A DNA stretch of 15,372 bases from an uncultured Collinsella sp. GTDB taxonomy: Bacteria > Actinomycetota > Coriobacteriia > Coriobacteriales > Coriobacteriaceae. Below are positions 6,897 to 14,882 of this stretch, piece by piece. The stretch's first letter is position 1. Each line of letters starts with the position of its first letter. The notes below the pieces were generated by a model. The model was not told the origin of the DNA and made no database searches. It saw nothing but the letters and a program-made list of their open reading frames with translations. The position numbers and the translations under genes are program-made. The stretch is taken from NCBI GenBank assembly GCA_947002045.1, contig CAMQJB010000047.1:1-15372 (forward strand), given 5' to 3'.

Positions 6897-8504
6897 TTAG
6901 TGCCTAAAGTGGCGAGCGCCTGTAAAGACCATAGCAATATTGTGCTCGTTGCAGGCCTGGATGCTCTCGTCGTCGCGCTTGGAGCCGCCGGGCTGGATGA
7001 TGCAGGTCACACCATGCTCGGCAAGCACGTCGACGTTGTCGCGGAACGGGAAGAACGCGTCGCTTGCGCAGGCAAAGCCGCCCTTCTCCACGCCCTCGCG
7101 CTCGCAGAAGTCCTCGGCGCGCTCGCAGGCAAGCAGCGCAGAGTCAACGCGGTTAGGCTGACCCGGGCCCATGCCAATGCCGGCCTTGCCCTTGGAGACC
7201 AGGATGGCGTTGGACTTGACGCCCTTGCAGACCTTCCAGGCAAACTCGAGCTCGGCCATCTCGGCGTCAGTGGGCTTGCGGTCGGTGGGAAACGTGAAGG
7301 TCGCGGGATCCTCGGTCACGTGGTCGACTTCCTGCACCAGCATGCCGCCGTCGACGGAGCGCAGCTCCACCTGGGCGCCGTGGTCCACGCCGCCGGTAGC
7401 CAGCACGCGCAGGTTGGGGCGCTTGGCCATGCGCTCGAGCGCCTCGGCAGTGTAGCTCGGGGCGATGATAACCTCGACGAACTGCTTGTTCTGATCGGCG
7501 AAGTGCTCGACCAGCTCATAGGGAACCTCGCGGTTGCAGGCGATGATGCCGCCAAAGGCGCTCTTGGGATCGCAGGCAAACGCGCGGTCGTAGGCGGCCG
7601 TGATGTCCTCGGCCGCGGCGGAGCCGCAGGGGTTCTGATGCTTGAGGATCACGCAGGCAGGCTCGTCGAACTCGCGGACCAGGTTCCAAGCGGCGTCGGC
7701 ATCCAGATAGTTGTTGTAGCTGAGCGGCTTGCCCTGGATCTGCTCGGAGCCCACGAGCGGGAACTGCGAGCTCGCGGTGTTCTCGCAGCCCTCGGCAAAG
7801 CGGTAGACCGTAGCCTTCTGCTGAGGATTCTCGCCATAGCGCAGGTCGTCGACCTTCTCCAGCGAGATCTCGAGCTTGGCAGAGGAGTCCGCCACGTCGC
7901 TTGCCTGAGCGGCGAGCCAGCGGGAGATGGCCGTGTCGTAGGCAGCGGTGGTCTGGTAGACCTTCACCTGCAGGCGACGACGGGTGGAAAGCGTGGTGCA
8001 GCCACCGGTCTCGCGCATCTCGGCCAGGACGGCATCATAGTCGGCCGGGTCGGAGATGACGGTAACGCTCGCGGCGTTCTTGGCGGCAGAGCGCAGCATG
8101 GAGGGGCCACCGATGTCGATGTGCTCGATGGCATCCGCGAAGGTGACCTCGGGGTTGGCGACGGTCTTCTCGAACTCGTACAGGTTGACGACGACCAGGT
8201 CGATCAGCTTAATGCCGTGCTGAGCGGCCTCCTGCATGTGCTGCTCGGAATCGCGGCGGGCCAGCAGCGCGCCGTGAACCTTGGGGTGCAGGGTCTTAAC
8301 GCGGCCGTCCATCATCTCGGGATAGCCCGTGAACTCCTCGATGGGGGTTACGGGAACGCCCGCGTCCTCAATGGCACGAGCCGTGCCGCCCGTAGAGATG
8401 ATCTCGACGCCAAAGTCATCGACCAGCGTCCGTGCGAAATCGACGACGCCCGTCTTATCGGTAACCGAGATCAACGCGCGTGCGATCTTCACATCAGATC
8501 CCAT
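6897..8504 (-). CDS. purH: Bifunctional AICAR transformylase / IMP cyclohydrolase
   Basis: Full-length PurH of 535 residues, catalysing the last two steps of de novo purine synthesis: formylation of AICAR by 10-formyl-THF, then ring closure to IMP. The N-terminal MGS-like cyclohydrolase domain shows STGGTA (37-42), GYPEMMDGRVKTLHPKVHGA (59-78) and IGGPSMLRSAAKN (131-143). The transformylase domain shows RYGENPQQ (222-229) and the catalytic KHQNPCG (288-294). The ATG has AGGAGG 7-8 bases upstream. It seems to be a single-gene transcript: its own terminator follows, and no other pur gene is in the window. A palindrome about 75 bases upstream could take part in regulation. Confidence 0.97.
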   Translation of the reverse strand: MGSDVKIARALISVTDKTGVVDFARTLVDDFGVEIISTGGTARAIEDAGVPVTPIEEFTGYPEMMDGRVKTLHPKVHGALLARRDSEQHMQEAAQHGIKLIDLVVVNLYEFEKTVANPEVTFADAIEHIDIGGPSMLRSAAKNAASVTVISDPADYDAVLAEMRETGGCTTLSTRRRLQVKVYQTTAAYDTAISRWLAAQASDVADSSAKLEISLEKVDDLRYGENPQQKATVYRFAEGCENTASSQFPLVGSEQIQGKPLSYNNYLDADAAWNLVREFDEPACVILKHQNPCGSAAAEDITAAYDRAFACDPKSAFGGIIACNREVPYELVEHFADQNKQFVEVIIAPSYTAEALERMAKRPNLRVLATGGVDHGAQVELRSVDGGMLVQEVDHVTEDPATFTFPTDRKPTDAEMAELEFAWKVCKGVKSNAILVSKGKAGIGMGPGQPNRVDSALLACERAEDFCEREGVEKGGFACASDAFFPFRDNVDVLAEHGVTCIIQPGGSKRDDESIQACNEHNIAMVFTGARHFRH

Positions 8505-8578
8505 GCAGTCCTCCTGTCTGGTACGCCGCCGTGCTCTGTGAGTCGGTGATACGTCGATCTGCAGCGCTCGCGCAGCGG

Positions 8579-8623
8579 CATTGAAAATACTGATTCAATG
8601 TAGCGCATCGAGCGCATCGATGC
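8579..8623. promoter_or_regulatory. Palindromes and tandem repeat in the purH upstream region
   Basis: CATTGAA (8579-8585) and TTCAATG (8594-8600) form a perfect 7-bp inverted repeat with an 8-base spacer. Next to it GCGCATCGA occurs twice in tandem (8603-8611 and 8612-8620), and GCATCGATGC (8614-8623) is a 10-base palindrome. They lie between the divergent purH and GNAT starts, nearer purH, a plausible operator position. No known regulator site is recognised. Confidence 0.4.
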
Positions 8624-8781
8624 ACCCCGCAACGGGCGCATGTGCAGAAAAAGTTTGTGAGCGGAGGGGATGGGCACGGCACTGGGCACGGTGAGTTCAT
8701 GGAACACAGGGGCACCATAATTTGATGCCAATGGCGTGGTAGAACTGTGCTCGATATGCATCCGCAAAAGAAAGAGGCACC

Positions 8782-9423
8782 ATGGTCTCGCGGGTTCTCT
8801 ACCGACCGTTTGATACCGAAGACTTCGACGCCATCGCGCTGATTCTGCAACAGCTTTGGCATAACAATTCGGATAACGATGAGTACAACCGCCTTGAGGC
8901 CGCGTGCGACCTCGCCTATTGCCTTTCGTCATCGACGTTTTCGCAGGTTGCGGTGATTGACGGCGAGGCGCGCGGCATTGCACTTGCACGCGCAGGACAG
9001 AACTCCGGCGTCACTATCAACGAGCATTGGATGGATACCGAACGCGCGTTGCTGTCGCAGATGCGTGAGCTGGAGCCTGATGCCTGCGCCGAATATCTCT
9101 CGTTTGTGCGCGCAACCATCCGAACCAACAACCGCCTGCTCGAGAGCAGCCCGTTGCCGCACGACAACGAGGTCACGCTGCTTGCCGTGGATCGCGATGT
9201 CCATGGCCTGGGCGTTGGCACGGTTCTGCTCGATGCCGCGGTCTCGCACCTGTCCTCGCTTGGAGCGACGAGGGCGCACCTGTACACCGACTCCAACTGC
9301 TCGTGGAAGTTCTACGAGCTGCACGGCTTTAAGCGCACGGCCACGCACCGCGCCAACCGCGAAGAGCGCCGTCACGACATGCCGCGCGAAAGCTTCCTCT
9401 ACGAACTCGACCTAACAGCCTAG
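8782..9423 (+). CDS. GNAT-family N-acetyltransferase
   Basis: A 213-residue protein with the GNAT core in its second half. The acetyl-CoA-binding motif A is LLAVDRDVHGLGVGTVLL (133-150, an R/H-x-x-G-x-G/A variant), followed by motif B HLYTDSNCSWKFYELHGFKR (167-186). The N-terminal half, about 130 residues, is longer than in minimal GNATs and probably sets substrate specificity. The substrate cannot be told from sequence. The start is supported by AAAGAGG 5-6 bases before the ATG. It is transcribed alone, divergent from purH and convergent with the DUF2207 gene. Confidence 0.87.
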   Translation: MVSRVLYRPFDTEDFDAIALILQQLWHNNSDNDEYNRLEAACDLAYCLSSSTFSQVAVIDGEARGIALARAGQNSGVTINEHWMDTERALLSQMRELEPDACAEYLSFVRATIRTNNRLLESSPLPHDNEVTLLAVDRDVHGLGVGTVLLDAAVSHLSSLGATRAHLYTDSNCSWKFYELHGFKRTATHRANREERRHDMPRESFLYELDLTA

Positions 9424-9435
9424 GCCCAGCAGCCA

Positions 9436-9494
9436 TACCTAGTCATTTAGGAACGCCCCCAGTGACTAGTCGTTGGGGACAGTCTTCGTAGGTA
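9436..9494. repeat. REP-like imperfect palindrome
   Basis: The core CCCCAGTGACTAGTCGTTGGGG (9457-9478) is self-complementary if two G:U pairs are allowed, around the perfect 8-mer GACTAGTC, with outer TACCT/AGGTA pairing. It lies just past the GNAT stop. The TTGGGGAC at its right side recurs at 11642-11649 in another intergenic region, suggesting a dispersed element. Confidence 0.4.
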
Positions 9495-9505
9495 GCGCAT
9501 AAAAA

Positions 9506-9547
9506 GGGATGGGCTTTCCCCGACGGCTGTCGAGAAAAGCCCATCCC
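9506..9547. terminator. Terminator between GNAT and DUF2207 genes
   Basis: GGGATGGGCTTT (9506-9517) pairs perfectly with AAAGCCCATCCC (9536-9547), and CGAC/GTCG continues the stem to a GGCT loop. An A5 run at 9501-9505 gives a T-run for minus-strand transcripts, so it mainly ends the DUF2207 gene; it may also stop the GNAT transcript from the other side. Confidence 0.85.
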
Positions 9548-9561
9548 ATAATTTACGACCG

Positions 9562-11505
9562 CTAGAACGTTCCGCCGCCGCCTCCGCCGACGCCGCCGCC
9601 TCCGCCGCCCGAGAAGCCGCCACCGCCGCCGCCGCTCGAGCTATCGGAACTCGAAGCCAGCTCACGGATGCTCTCGTGATACACGTCATCGAACGAATCG
9701 AGCGGCGACTCGGTACCGTAATGATGGTAGTACCACCAGTAGCAGGGGTAATTGTCGTAGAAACCGTCGGCCTCGCGCACCTCGGGCGGCACGGCCTCGG
9801 CAAGCTGACGCAGGACTTCCTTCGATACGCCCAGCGCCGCACCCATCACCAGAAGTTTATTCCACAGTACCAAATCGCCCGGAACGGCTTCCTTTAGGCG
9901 CGTGAAATCCTCAAGCCAATGCTTGAGCGCCTTGCAGCGAGCCGCCACCTCGGCGCCCTCCGGCGTAAAGCGGCGGAACGTAAGGCCCACGCCAATACCC
10001 ACCAGCACAATCGGCACCGAGATAACCGCGGCGACAATGTTCGCCTGCGCGCCGTCGGTAAAGAAGATGGATCCCGCGGGAACACAGGCGATCAGAATAC
10101 CGAGAACCAGGCAAAACACCATTGCGACAATGCCGTCCGAGGCAACGTACTCGCTATCGGCCAGCTTGCCCTTAACGGTGTTCTGATAGTCCTCGAGCTT
10201 GTCGCCCACGGGCGTAGCGTGCTGCTTGACGTAGTGCTGCAGCTCGTCAAACGTGCGCGAGCGATCGCCGTTCTCGTCGGGCTTAGCACCGGCAAAGAAG
10301 ACCTTGAGCACCATGCGGTCAATGCCCTTGGCCGACTTCCAGCCCGCATCACTCACCGTCACGCGATACGTCTGCTCTTCTTTTTCACGCCCCATCAGGC
10401 CTTTCTTGGCCTTGGTCACGGTCGCCTGCTCCAGCTTGATCACACGGTCGTCGGTGAGCTTCATGAGCGTGGCGATATATGCCTGATCGGGCACCTCGTT
10501 CCAGCTCATGAGGGCCGAAAGCACGGCGGGATGGTCGGCCGAAGGCACATCGCGGAAATATTCGTCCTGGAAAAGCGGCTTTGGCTTGCGGCGGCGCAGC
10601 TTGAGCACAACGATTGTGCCGGTAAAGGCCACCGCCGCGACAACACTTAGCACGGCAAGTACATTGGCAATCATGCGAGCGTGAGCGCGGCGGGCGTTAG
10701 CTTCGTCGGCCCATTCCTTCTCTTCGCCCAGGATCGTTGACATGCGTTCTTCGCCCGAGGCGGCAAGCTGCGGCACCCAGTCGCTGGGGAAGGCGATGCG
10801 TGCCTCGGCGAATTCGCCCTGATGCACGCAGGGAATGGTATAGGTGACCATGGGTTCGTCCGCATCGAGCGATACGTCACCCGTCAGCGGACCGTGGCCC
10901 CACGCGCGGAAGTTATCGCCCTTGACGGCCGCCGTCCCGGCAGCGGCATTTGCGAAGTGCACTTCCATCTCGACGTCATCGGAATCCGCGGACCAGCCGT
11001 CGCCCACGAATTTCCAATAGAGCTCGGCGGTATCGGCCCAGTTCATAACCGCACCGGTCATGGTGTAGCTCACGTAATAGATCGCGCTATCGCCGCTCTC
11101 GTGGGGGCTGAAAACCTTGATCTTTACGCCGTCACCAGTCTGCTCGACCGTATAGACGCCAGAGTCACCCTTGTTCGCGCTATCGACTTTGTTGAACGCG
11201 GTGTCCTCCTCCTCGACGCTCAGCACATCGACACCCGCCGTACCGCCCTGCTGGTTGGTGCCCGTATTGATCTCCCAAAACACGCCGTTGATGTCGTCAT
11301 CGAAATCAAACTGGCGCCCCTCGACAACGGTCAGCGAGCCGTCGGCCTCGACCGTGGCGCCGATATAGGTTTGGGTCATGGAGTAGCCGTCGGCGTGCGC
11401 GGCGACAGGCAGCAGCAACAACGCGAGCGCGACGAGCACGCAGACGGAAGCGAATCGCGCAAACAGGCAGCGCTGCCGACAAGTATTGGCAACGGGGGCG
11501 TTCAT
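9562..11505 (-). CDS. DUF2207 family membrane protein with Gly-rich C-terminus
   Basis: A 647-residue membrane protein. A signal peptide or first helix (about 17-38) ends at AAHADG. A large extracytoplasmic beta-rich DUF2207 domain follows (about 40-270). Then come a helix (278-303), a basic RRRKPKP stop-transfer, a cytoplasmic segment, and two helices (459-483 and 489-511). The tail (about 617-647) is mostly glycine with FSGGGG blocks, typical of this family. The family's molecular function is not established. I start at ATG 11505, preceded by AAAGGA; the frame is open up to 11574, but the added N-terminus has no SD and no signal character. It is a single gene ended by the terminator at 9506-9547. 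Confidence 0.87.
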   Translation of the reverse strand: MNAPVANTCRQRCLFARFASVCVLVALALLLLPVAAHADGYSMTQTYIGATVEADGSLTVVEGRQFDFDDDINGVFWEINTGTNQQGGTAGVDVLSVEEEDTAFNKVDSANKGDSGVYTVEQTGDGVKIKVFSPHESGDSAIYYVSYTMTGAVMNWADTAELYWKFVGDGWSADSDDVEMEVHFANAAAGTAAVKGDNFRAWGHGPLTGDVSLDADEPMVTYTIPCVHQGEFAEARIAFPSDWVPQLAASGEERMSTILGEEKEWADEANARRAHARMIANVLAVLSVVAAVAFTGTIVVLKLRRRKPKPLFQDEYFRDVPSADHPAVLSALMSWNEVPDQAYIATLMKLTDDRVIKLEQATVTKAKKGLMGREKEEQTYRVTVSDAGWKSAKGIDRMVLKVFFAGAKPDENGDRSRTFDELQHYVKQHATPVGDKLEDYQNTVKGKLADSEYVASDGIVAMVFCLVLGILIACVPAGSIFFTDGAQANIVAAVISVPIVLVGIGVGLTFRRFTPEGAEVAARCKALKHWLEDFTRLKEAVPGDLVLWNKLLVMGAALGVSKEVLRQLAEAVPPEVREADGFYDNYPCYWWYYHHYGTESPLDSFDDVYHESIRELASSSDSSSGGGGGGFSGGGGGGVGGGGGGTF

Positions 11506-11628
11506 AGGCACATCCTTTGTCTGTAAAACCAACATCGCCATTGTCCCACGTTTGCGGGCACACATGACGAACATCTAGGCGACCGGAGTGCCAAACGGGA
11601 TGAAAGTCACGCCCGCACCCCGACACTT

Positions 11629-11671
11629 GGAAAACGATCTATTGGGGACGGAGGAAAACGGATCATTGGGT
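11629..11671. repeat. Near-direct repeat upstream of the DUF2207 gene
   Basis: Two copies with a 24-base period, 11629-11647 and 11653-11671, share GGAAAACG, then ATC with one shifted base, then ATTGGG. They lie 124-166 bases upstream of the DUF2207 start and could be tandem regulator sites or part of a dispersed intergenic repeat. Confidence 0.4.
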
Positions 11672-11686
11672 TGAACCGACAGACAG

Positions 11687-11700
11687 CAACAAATTTGTTG
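11687..11700. promoter_or_regulatory. Perfect 14-bp palindrome
   Basis: CAACAAATTTGTTG is exactly self-complementary and AT-rich against a GC-rich background, about 180 bases upstream of the DUF2207 start. A regulator-binding site is possible; no family is recognised. Confidence 0.3.
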
Positions 11701-11829
11701 TTTAGGACGCTCTTTGGCCGAATCCCGCGCCAACAATAGATACCACTTCACAGCTCCGTCACAGGTGTAGCGGCTTTGTGTGGGCTCGGCATGCGCTGAT
11801 TGAGCCACCAGTCGAGGGGCATAAAGCAG

Positions 11830-11867
11830 TTGAGCGAAAACGGTTTGCCCCTTTGCCGTTCGCTCAA
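11830..11867. other. Stem-loop in the non-coding stretch
   Basis: TTGAGCGAA (11830-11838) pairs with TTCGCTCAA (11859-11867) and, past a 2-base bulge, CGG (11841-11843) with CCG (11856-11858). It sits 24 bases before a strong terminator stem, and the two could be the 3' structure of one short transcript. Confidence 0.35.
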
Positions 11868-11890
11868 GGATCATGTCCCCCTTTTCCGCG

Positions 11891-11926
11891 GAAACCCCGG
11901 CAGTTGCGAAGAGCTGCCGGGGTTTC
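11891..11926 (+). terminator. Strong intrinsic terminator with no obvious gene before it
   Basis: GAAACCCCGGCAG (11891-11903) pairs perfectly over 13 bp with CTGCCGGGGTTTC (11914-11926) around a 10-base loop. The downstream arm ends in TTTCTGTTG on the plus strand, so it fits plus-strand transcription. There is no plus-strand gene between 9423 and here. Confidence 0.65.
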
Positions 11927-12049
11927 TGTTGTCTAAGGTGCCAAGTTGACGGACAGGAATTAAAGCACCGAGTCTGCAGCCCGCCATACGCAATGCGGGG
12001 CCTCGACAACTTGCGGACCACAGTGACGCCTCCCCATCGCGCCCCGCGC

Positions 12050-12055
12050 TATACT
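12050..12055 (+). promoter_or_regulatory. -10 box of gluQ
   Basis: TATACT ends 7 bases before the gluQ ATG, which would put transcription start at or next to the A of the start codon. No clear -35 hexamer is seen. Confidence 0.5.
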
Positions 12056-12062
12056 CGTCCGC

Positions 12063-13073
12063 ATGGATATCAAAACACGCAACATAGCAACGCCCGCCGC
12101 GGATGCGCCAACGACGCAGCCCGCCTCCGTTCCCGCGCCCGTCGTGGGGCGCTTTGCCCCGTCGCCATCGGGCCGCATGCACCTGGGCAACGTGTTCAGC
12201 TGCCTCTGCTCGTGGCTTTCGGCCCGCAGCCAAGGCGGCAGCATTGTGTTGCGCATCGAGGACCTGGACGATCGCTGTAAGCGCCCGGAACTTGCCGCTC
12301 AACTGATTGACGACCTGGCCTGGCTAGGGCTTGAGTGGGACGAAGGCCCCTACTACCAGCACGATCGCCTCGACCTGTACGAGAGCGCCTTGCGCCAGCT
12401 GCAGGGCGCTGGCCTCACCTACCCCTGTTTTTGCACGCGCGCCGAGCTCCACGCCGCGAGCGCGCCGCACGCCAGCGACGGCACGCCCATCTACCGCGGC
12501 GCCTGCCGAGGCCTTTCGGCCGAAGAGGTCGCCCGCCGCAGTGCCCTGCGCGCCCCGGCCACGCGCCTGCGCGTGCCCGCCGTCGACGACCTCGCAGACG
12601 ATGTGGTCGAATTCGTGGACCGCACGTACGGGGCCCAATGCGAGGCACTCGCCACCGAATGCGGCGACTTTTTGGTGCGCCGCAGCGACGGCGTGTTTGC
12701 CTACCAGCTGGCCGTGGTGGTCGACGACGCCGCCATGGGTGTTACCGAGGTCGTGCGCGGATGCGACCTGCTGGGCTCCACGCCGCGCCAAATCTACCTG
12801 CAGCATCTGCTGGGACTTCCCACGCCGCACTACGCGCATATTCCGCTGCTCATGTCGCCGGACGGCCGCCGCCTTTCCAAGCGCGATCGCGATCTGGACC
12901 TGGGCGAGCTCCGCGCCCGCTTTGGCACACCCGAGGCATTGCTGGGCTGGCTCGCCGGGCAAACGGGCATCGCACCGGACACCACACCGCGCTCTGCCAA
13001 GCAGCTGGTCGAATACTTTAGCTGGGACGTCATCCGTGCGCATCGCGAGAACATCACTGTAACTGCCGAGTAG
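12063..13073 (+). CDS. gluQ: Glutamyl-Q tRNA(Asp) synthetase
   Basis: A 336-residue paralogue of glutamyl-tRNA synthetase without the anticodon-binding half. It activates glutamate and attaches it to queuosine at position 34 of tRNA-Asp rather than to a tRNA 3' end. The HIGH-type signature is FAPSPSGRMHLGN (31-43), and the KMSKS-type loop is LSKRD (271-275). The zinc site typical of GluQ-RS is complete: C122-x-C124, Y144 and C148. About 25 Ala/Pro-rich residues precede the conserved core. There is no SD before the ATG; instead a TATACT box lies 8 bases upstream, suggesting a leaderless mRNA. It is convergent with the phosphoesterase gene, with only 15 bases between the stops. A lone GltX is unlikely because the protein is too short and lacks the C-terminal domain. 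Confidence 0.92.
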   Translation: MDIKTRNIATPAADAPTTQPASVPAPVVGRFAPSPSGRMHLGNVFSCLCSWLSARSQGGSIVLRIEDLDDRCKRPELAAQLIDDLAWLGLEWDEGPYYQHDRLDLYESALRQLQGAGLTYPCFCTRAELHAASAPHASDGTPIYRGACRGLSAEEVARRSALRAPATRLRVPAVDDLADDVVEFVDRTYGAQCEALATECGDFLVRRSDGVFAYQLAVVVDDAAMGVTEVVRGCDLLGSTPRQIYLQHLLGLPTPHYAHIPLLMSPDGRRLSKRDRDLDLGELRARFGTPEALLGWLAGQTGIAPDTTPRSAKQLVEYFSWDVIRAHRENITVTAE

Positions 13074-13088
13074 CCAAACGCCTCGCCC

Positions 13089-13814
13089 CTACGCAACATC
13101 CCAGGGCTGGAGTTCGTCGCCCAGGCGAACGATGCAGTCGTAGAGCACGGTGTGGCGCTCGGCCGGGTTGGCATCCCGATGGAAATGCCCGTAGTACCAG
13201 CGTTTGTAATCCAAGTGGTCTTCCAGCTCATCGAAAAATGCCGTAAGCCGATCAACGGCGGGGTAATTCCAGCCGGGTGCCGGATAAAGCGTGGGCGAAA
13301 GCATGCGCGTAGAGCAGGTGTGGGTGATCACGTAGTCGACCTTCCAGCCCACGCTGTCGAGCTTTGCCCGCGCCTCCTCAAAGTTGCGCTCGTCCGGCAG
13401 CTCCTGTGGCCACCAGCTGGAATACGGTATGCGGTATTCCTTGTCCACGCTCGTGGCACCGCCCATAGTAAAGATCGTTGAGTCATCGAGCTCAAAAACC
13501 TCGCCGCGCGTCAGGCGTCGGATGGGAGAGGTATCCGATAGGCGCTGCGTCAGCCCACCGTGCCACAACTCCATGGGGCGCTCCGCCCAATGATCGAAAC
13601 GCTCGTGGTTGCCGTCGACGAACAGCGCGGTATAGGGACGCGATTCCAGCCAGGCGATGTCGGCGCACTCCTCGGCAGAGAAATCCCACGGAAAGCCAAA
13701 GTCGCCCGCGACGATGAGATAGTCGTCGCTCGTCAGGCTATCCCCAAGGTCCCAATCGCGCAGCTTTTGCATGTCGAGGCCGCCGTGAATATCGCCCGTC
13801 ACATAGACCGTCAT
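13089..13814 (-). CDS. Calcineurin-like metallophosphoesterase (second of a pair)
   Basis: A 241-residue protein with all metal-binding motifs of the family: GDIHG (7-11), GDFG (37-40), GNHE (68-71), THTC with H165, and GHFH (209-212). It should be a cytosolic dinuclear-metal phosphoesterase; no signal peptide or membrane helix is seen. The substrate is unknown. Its ATG overlaps the stop of the upstream phosphoesterase by 4 bases (ATGA), so the two are translationally coupled. A tryptophan-rich insert around 130-138 (YSSWWPQEL) is a lineage feature that might shape the substrate pocket. Confidence 0.9.
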   Translation of the reverse strand: MTVYVTGDIHGGLDMQKLRDWDLGDSLTSDDYLIVAGDFGFPWDFSAEECADIAWLESRPYTALFVDGNHERFDHWAERPMELWHGGLTQRLSDTSPIRRLTRGEVFELDDSTIFTMGGATSVDKEYRIPYSSWWPQELPDERNFEEARAKLDSVGWKVDYVITHTCSTRMLSPTLYPAPGWNYPAVDRLTAFFDELEDHLDYKRWYYGHFHRDANPAERHTVLYDCIVRLGDELQPWDVA

Positions 13815-14449
13815 CGGATCACCACTTCCCTCTTATAACTTTCGAGATCGTGCTCGACCTGCTCGTCGCCCGTGGCATTGACCCACCACGGCCATTTAAC
13901 GCAACACATCGGCTCGTCTACCTGCGCAAACCAAGCTTTGAGCTCCTCCAAGCTCACCGGGGCGTAGCTGTTGGCGTCCACGCCCACGTCATAGCGCAGC
14001 AGTCCCTGCCTGCGGTTGAACTCGTTGTATGCGCCGCCGCAACTGTGGATATGCCCGTGCAAATGCCAGCTGCCGTGCGACATGCCCTGCCAGTCGACCA
14101 TGGGATAGTGGCTCAGCACGATTTTTTGGCAGTTGATCTTGAGCGCGCAAATGGGCAGCTCGACGATAAAAGCATCCGCTACCGCAGGCTGCGTCCAGTC
14201 TTTGTCGTGGTTGCCGGGCAGCAGATGGACGCGCTTGCAGGCAATGCTTTTGCGCAGCTCGTAGGCGTCTTGGACCGTCATCTTAAAGCTAAAGTCACCC
14301 AAGATGTAGAGCTCGTCATCCGCAGCAACCTTGCTGTTAATGTTGGCGACCATGGCATCGTTCATCTGCGCAACAGTCGACCAAGGCCTATCGCTAAGCC
14401 GTAGCATGTTCTCGTGTCCAAAGTGAGTATCGCCGGTAAACCAGATCAC
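13811..14449 (-). CDS. Metallophosphoesterase (first of a pair)
   Basis: A calcineurin-like phosphoesterase with GDTHFGH (6-12), LGDFSF, PGNHD, SHYPM and the metal-binding LHGHIHS in order. It is close to the short bacterial proteins annotated as phosphoesterase or metallophosphatase; the substrate is unknown. I choose GTG 14449 because AGGAGG lies exactly 5 bases before it and the protein then begins MIWFTGDTHFGH, the usual start. ATG 14479, ten codons earlier, has AAGGG directly against it, too close for an SD. The gene is coupled by ATGA to the second phosphoesterase. The small membrane protein gene lies 40 bases upstream on the same strand. Confidence 0.9.
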   Translation of the reverse strand: MIWFTGDTHFGHENMLRLSDRPWSTVAQMNDAMVANINSKVAADDELYILGDFSFKMTVQDAYELRKSIACKRVHLLPGNHDKDWTQPAVADAFIVELPICALKINCQKIVLSHYPMVDWQGMSHGSWHLHGHIHSCGGAYNEFNRRQGLLRYDVGVDANSYAPVSLEELKAWFAQVDEPMCCVKWPWWVNATGDEQVEHDLESYKREVVIR

Positions 14450-14489
14450 GGGGACCTCCTGTTGCTGCGGGGTATCCATCCCTTAGGGC

Positions 14490-14729
14490 TTACCCCTCGT
14501 TCTTCCATCCAAACGGGTCGAGCACCCAAAAAATCAGATCGAGTACGCCGCCGGTCATCATGGCGCCGGCAAGGGCCATGCAAACGTGCAGAGAACTGGC
14601 ACTTCGGAGCACGTCGAATGGCCCCAGAACAGCCAGCAGCGCGACCGCTGCGCCGGCAAGGCACAACGCGAGGCACGGCCCCGCGTCCTTGACGCACTTC
14701 TTTGCGAGATGCTTGGTGTTATCGCTCAT
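14490..14729 (-). CDS. Small membrane protein with two predicted helices
   Basis: A 79-residue protein of unknown function starting MSDNTKHLAKKCVKDAG. Two hydrophobic helices, about 19-34 (LALCLAGAAVALLAVL) and about 47-68, are joined by a short loop, and the C-terminus DPFGWKNEG is polar. The start at 14729 has AAGGAG 9 bases upstream; an ATG 13 codons earlier has none. It precedes the phosphoesterase pair by 40 bases on the same strand and may share a transcript with them. Confidence 0.72.
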   Translation of the reverse strand: MSDNTKHLAKKCVKDAGPCLALCLAGAAVALLAVLGPFDVLRSASSLHVCMALAGAMMTGGVLDLIFWVLDPFGWKNEG

Positions 14730-14882
14730 TGGTATCGAACTCCTTAGAGGATCGTTGTTTGGGTACATGCCGCCGCGGCAGAGCAGGGCGGCAGGGTAAG
14801 TGTCCCATGCCGTGCGGACACGTTTTTAAACCCATGTATCCGCAGGGACCCATGTCCTTGCAGAACACCCCCGAAGAATCGT

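Larger units (their letters stand above)
11506..12062. other. 557-bp non-coding stretch between DUF2207 gene and gluQ
   Basis: This region between divergent genes holds no ORF I can support. The minus-strand frame through 11575-11871 is open, but its third-codon-position composition is unlike that of the neighbouring genes and it has no recognisable domain. The region contains a near-direct repeat, an AT-rich palindrome, a hairpin, an intrinsic terminator and the gluQ -10 box, all listed separately. A plus-strand terminator with no gene before it leaves room for an unrecognised small RNA. Confidence 0.55.

Noticed and set aside
6549..8549. 666-codon plus-strand frame opposite purH
   Set aside because: purH on the other strand has every expected motif; the long open frame follows from its codon bias.
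11575..11871. Open minus-strand frame of about 99 codons upstream of the DUF2207 gene with a GGGGG stretch near an ATG
   Set aside because: Third-position composition is not GC-rich as in neighbouring genes, there is no domain or hydrophobic pattern, and it is built over repeats and hairpins.
14800..14827. GTGTCC/GGACAC hairpin followed by GTTTTT on the plus strand
   Set aside because: Only a 6-bp stem with a 10-base loop, no plus-strand gene before it, and no T-run for the minus-strand gene that ends nearby.
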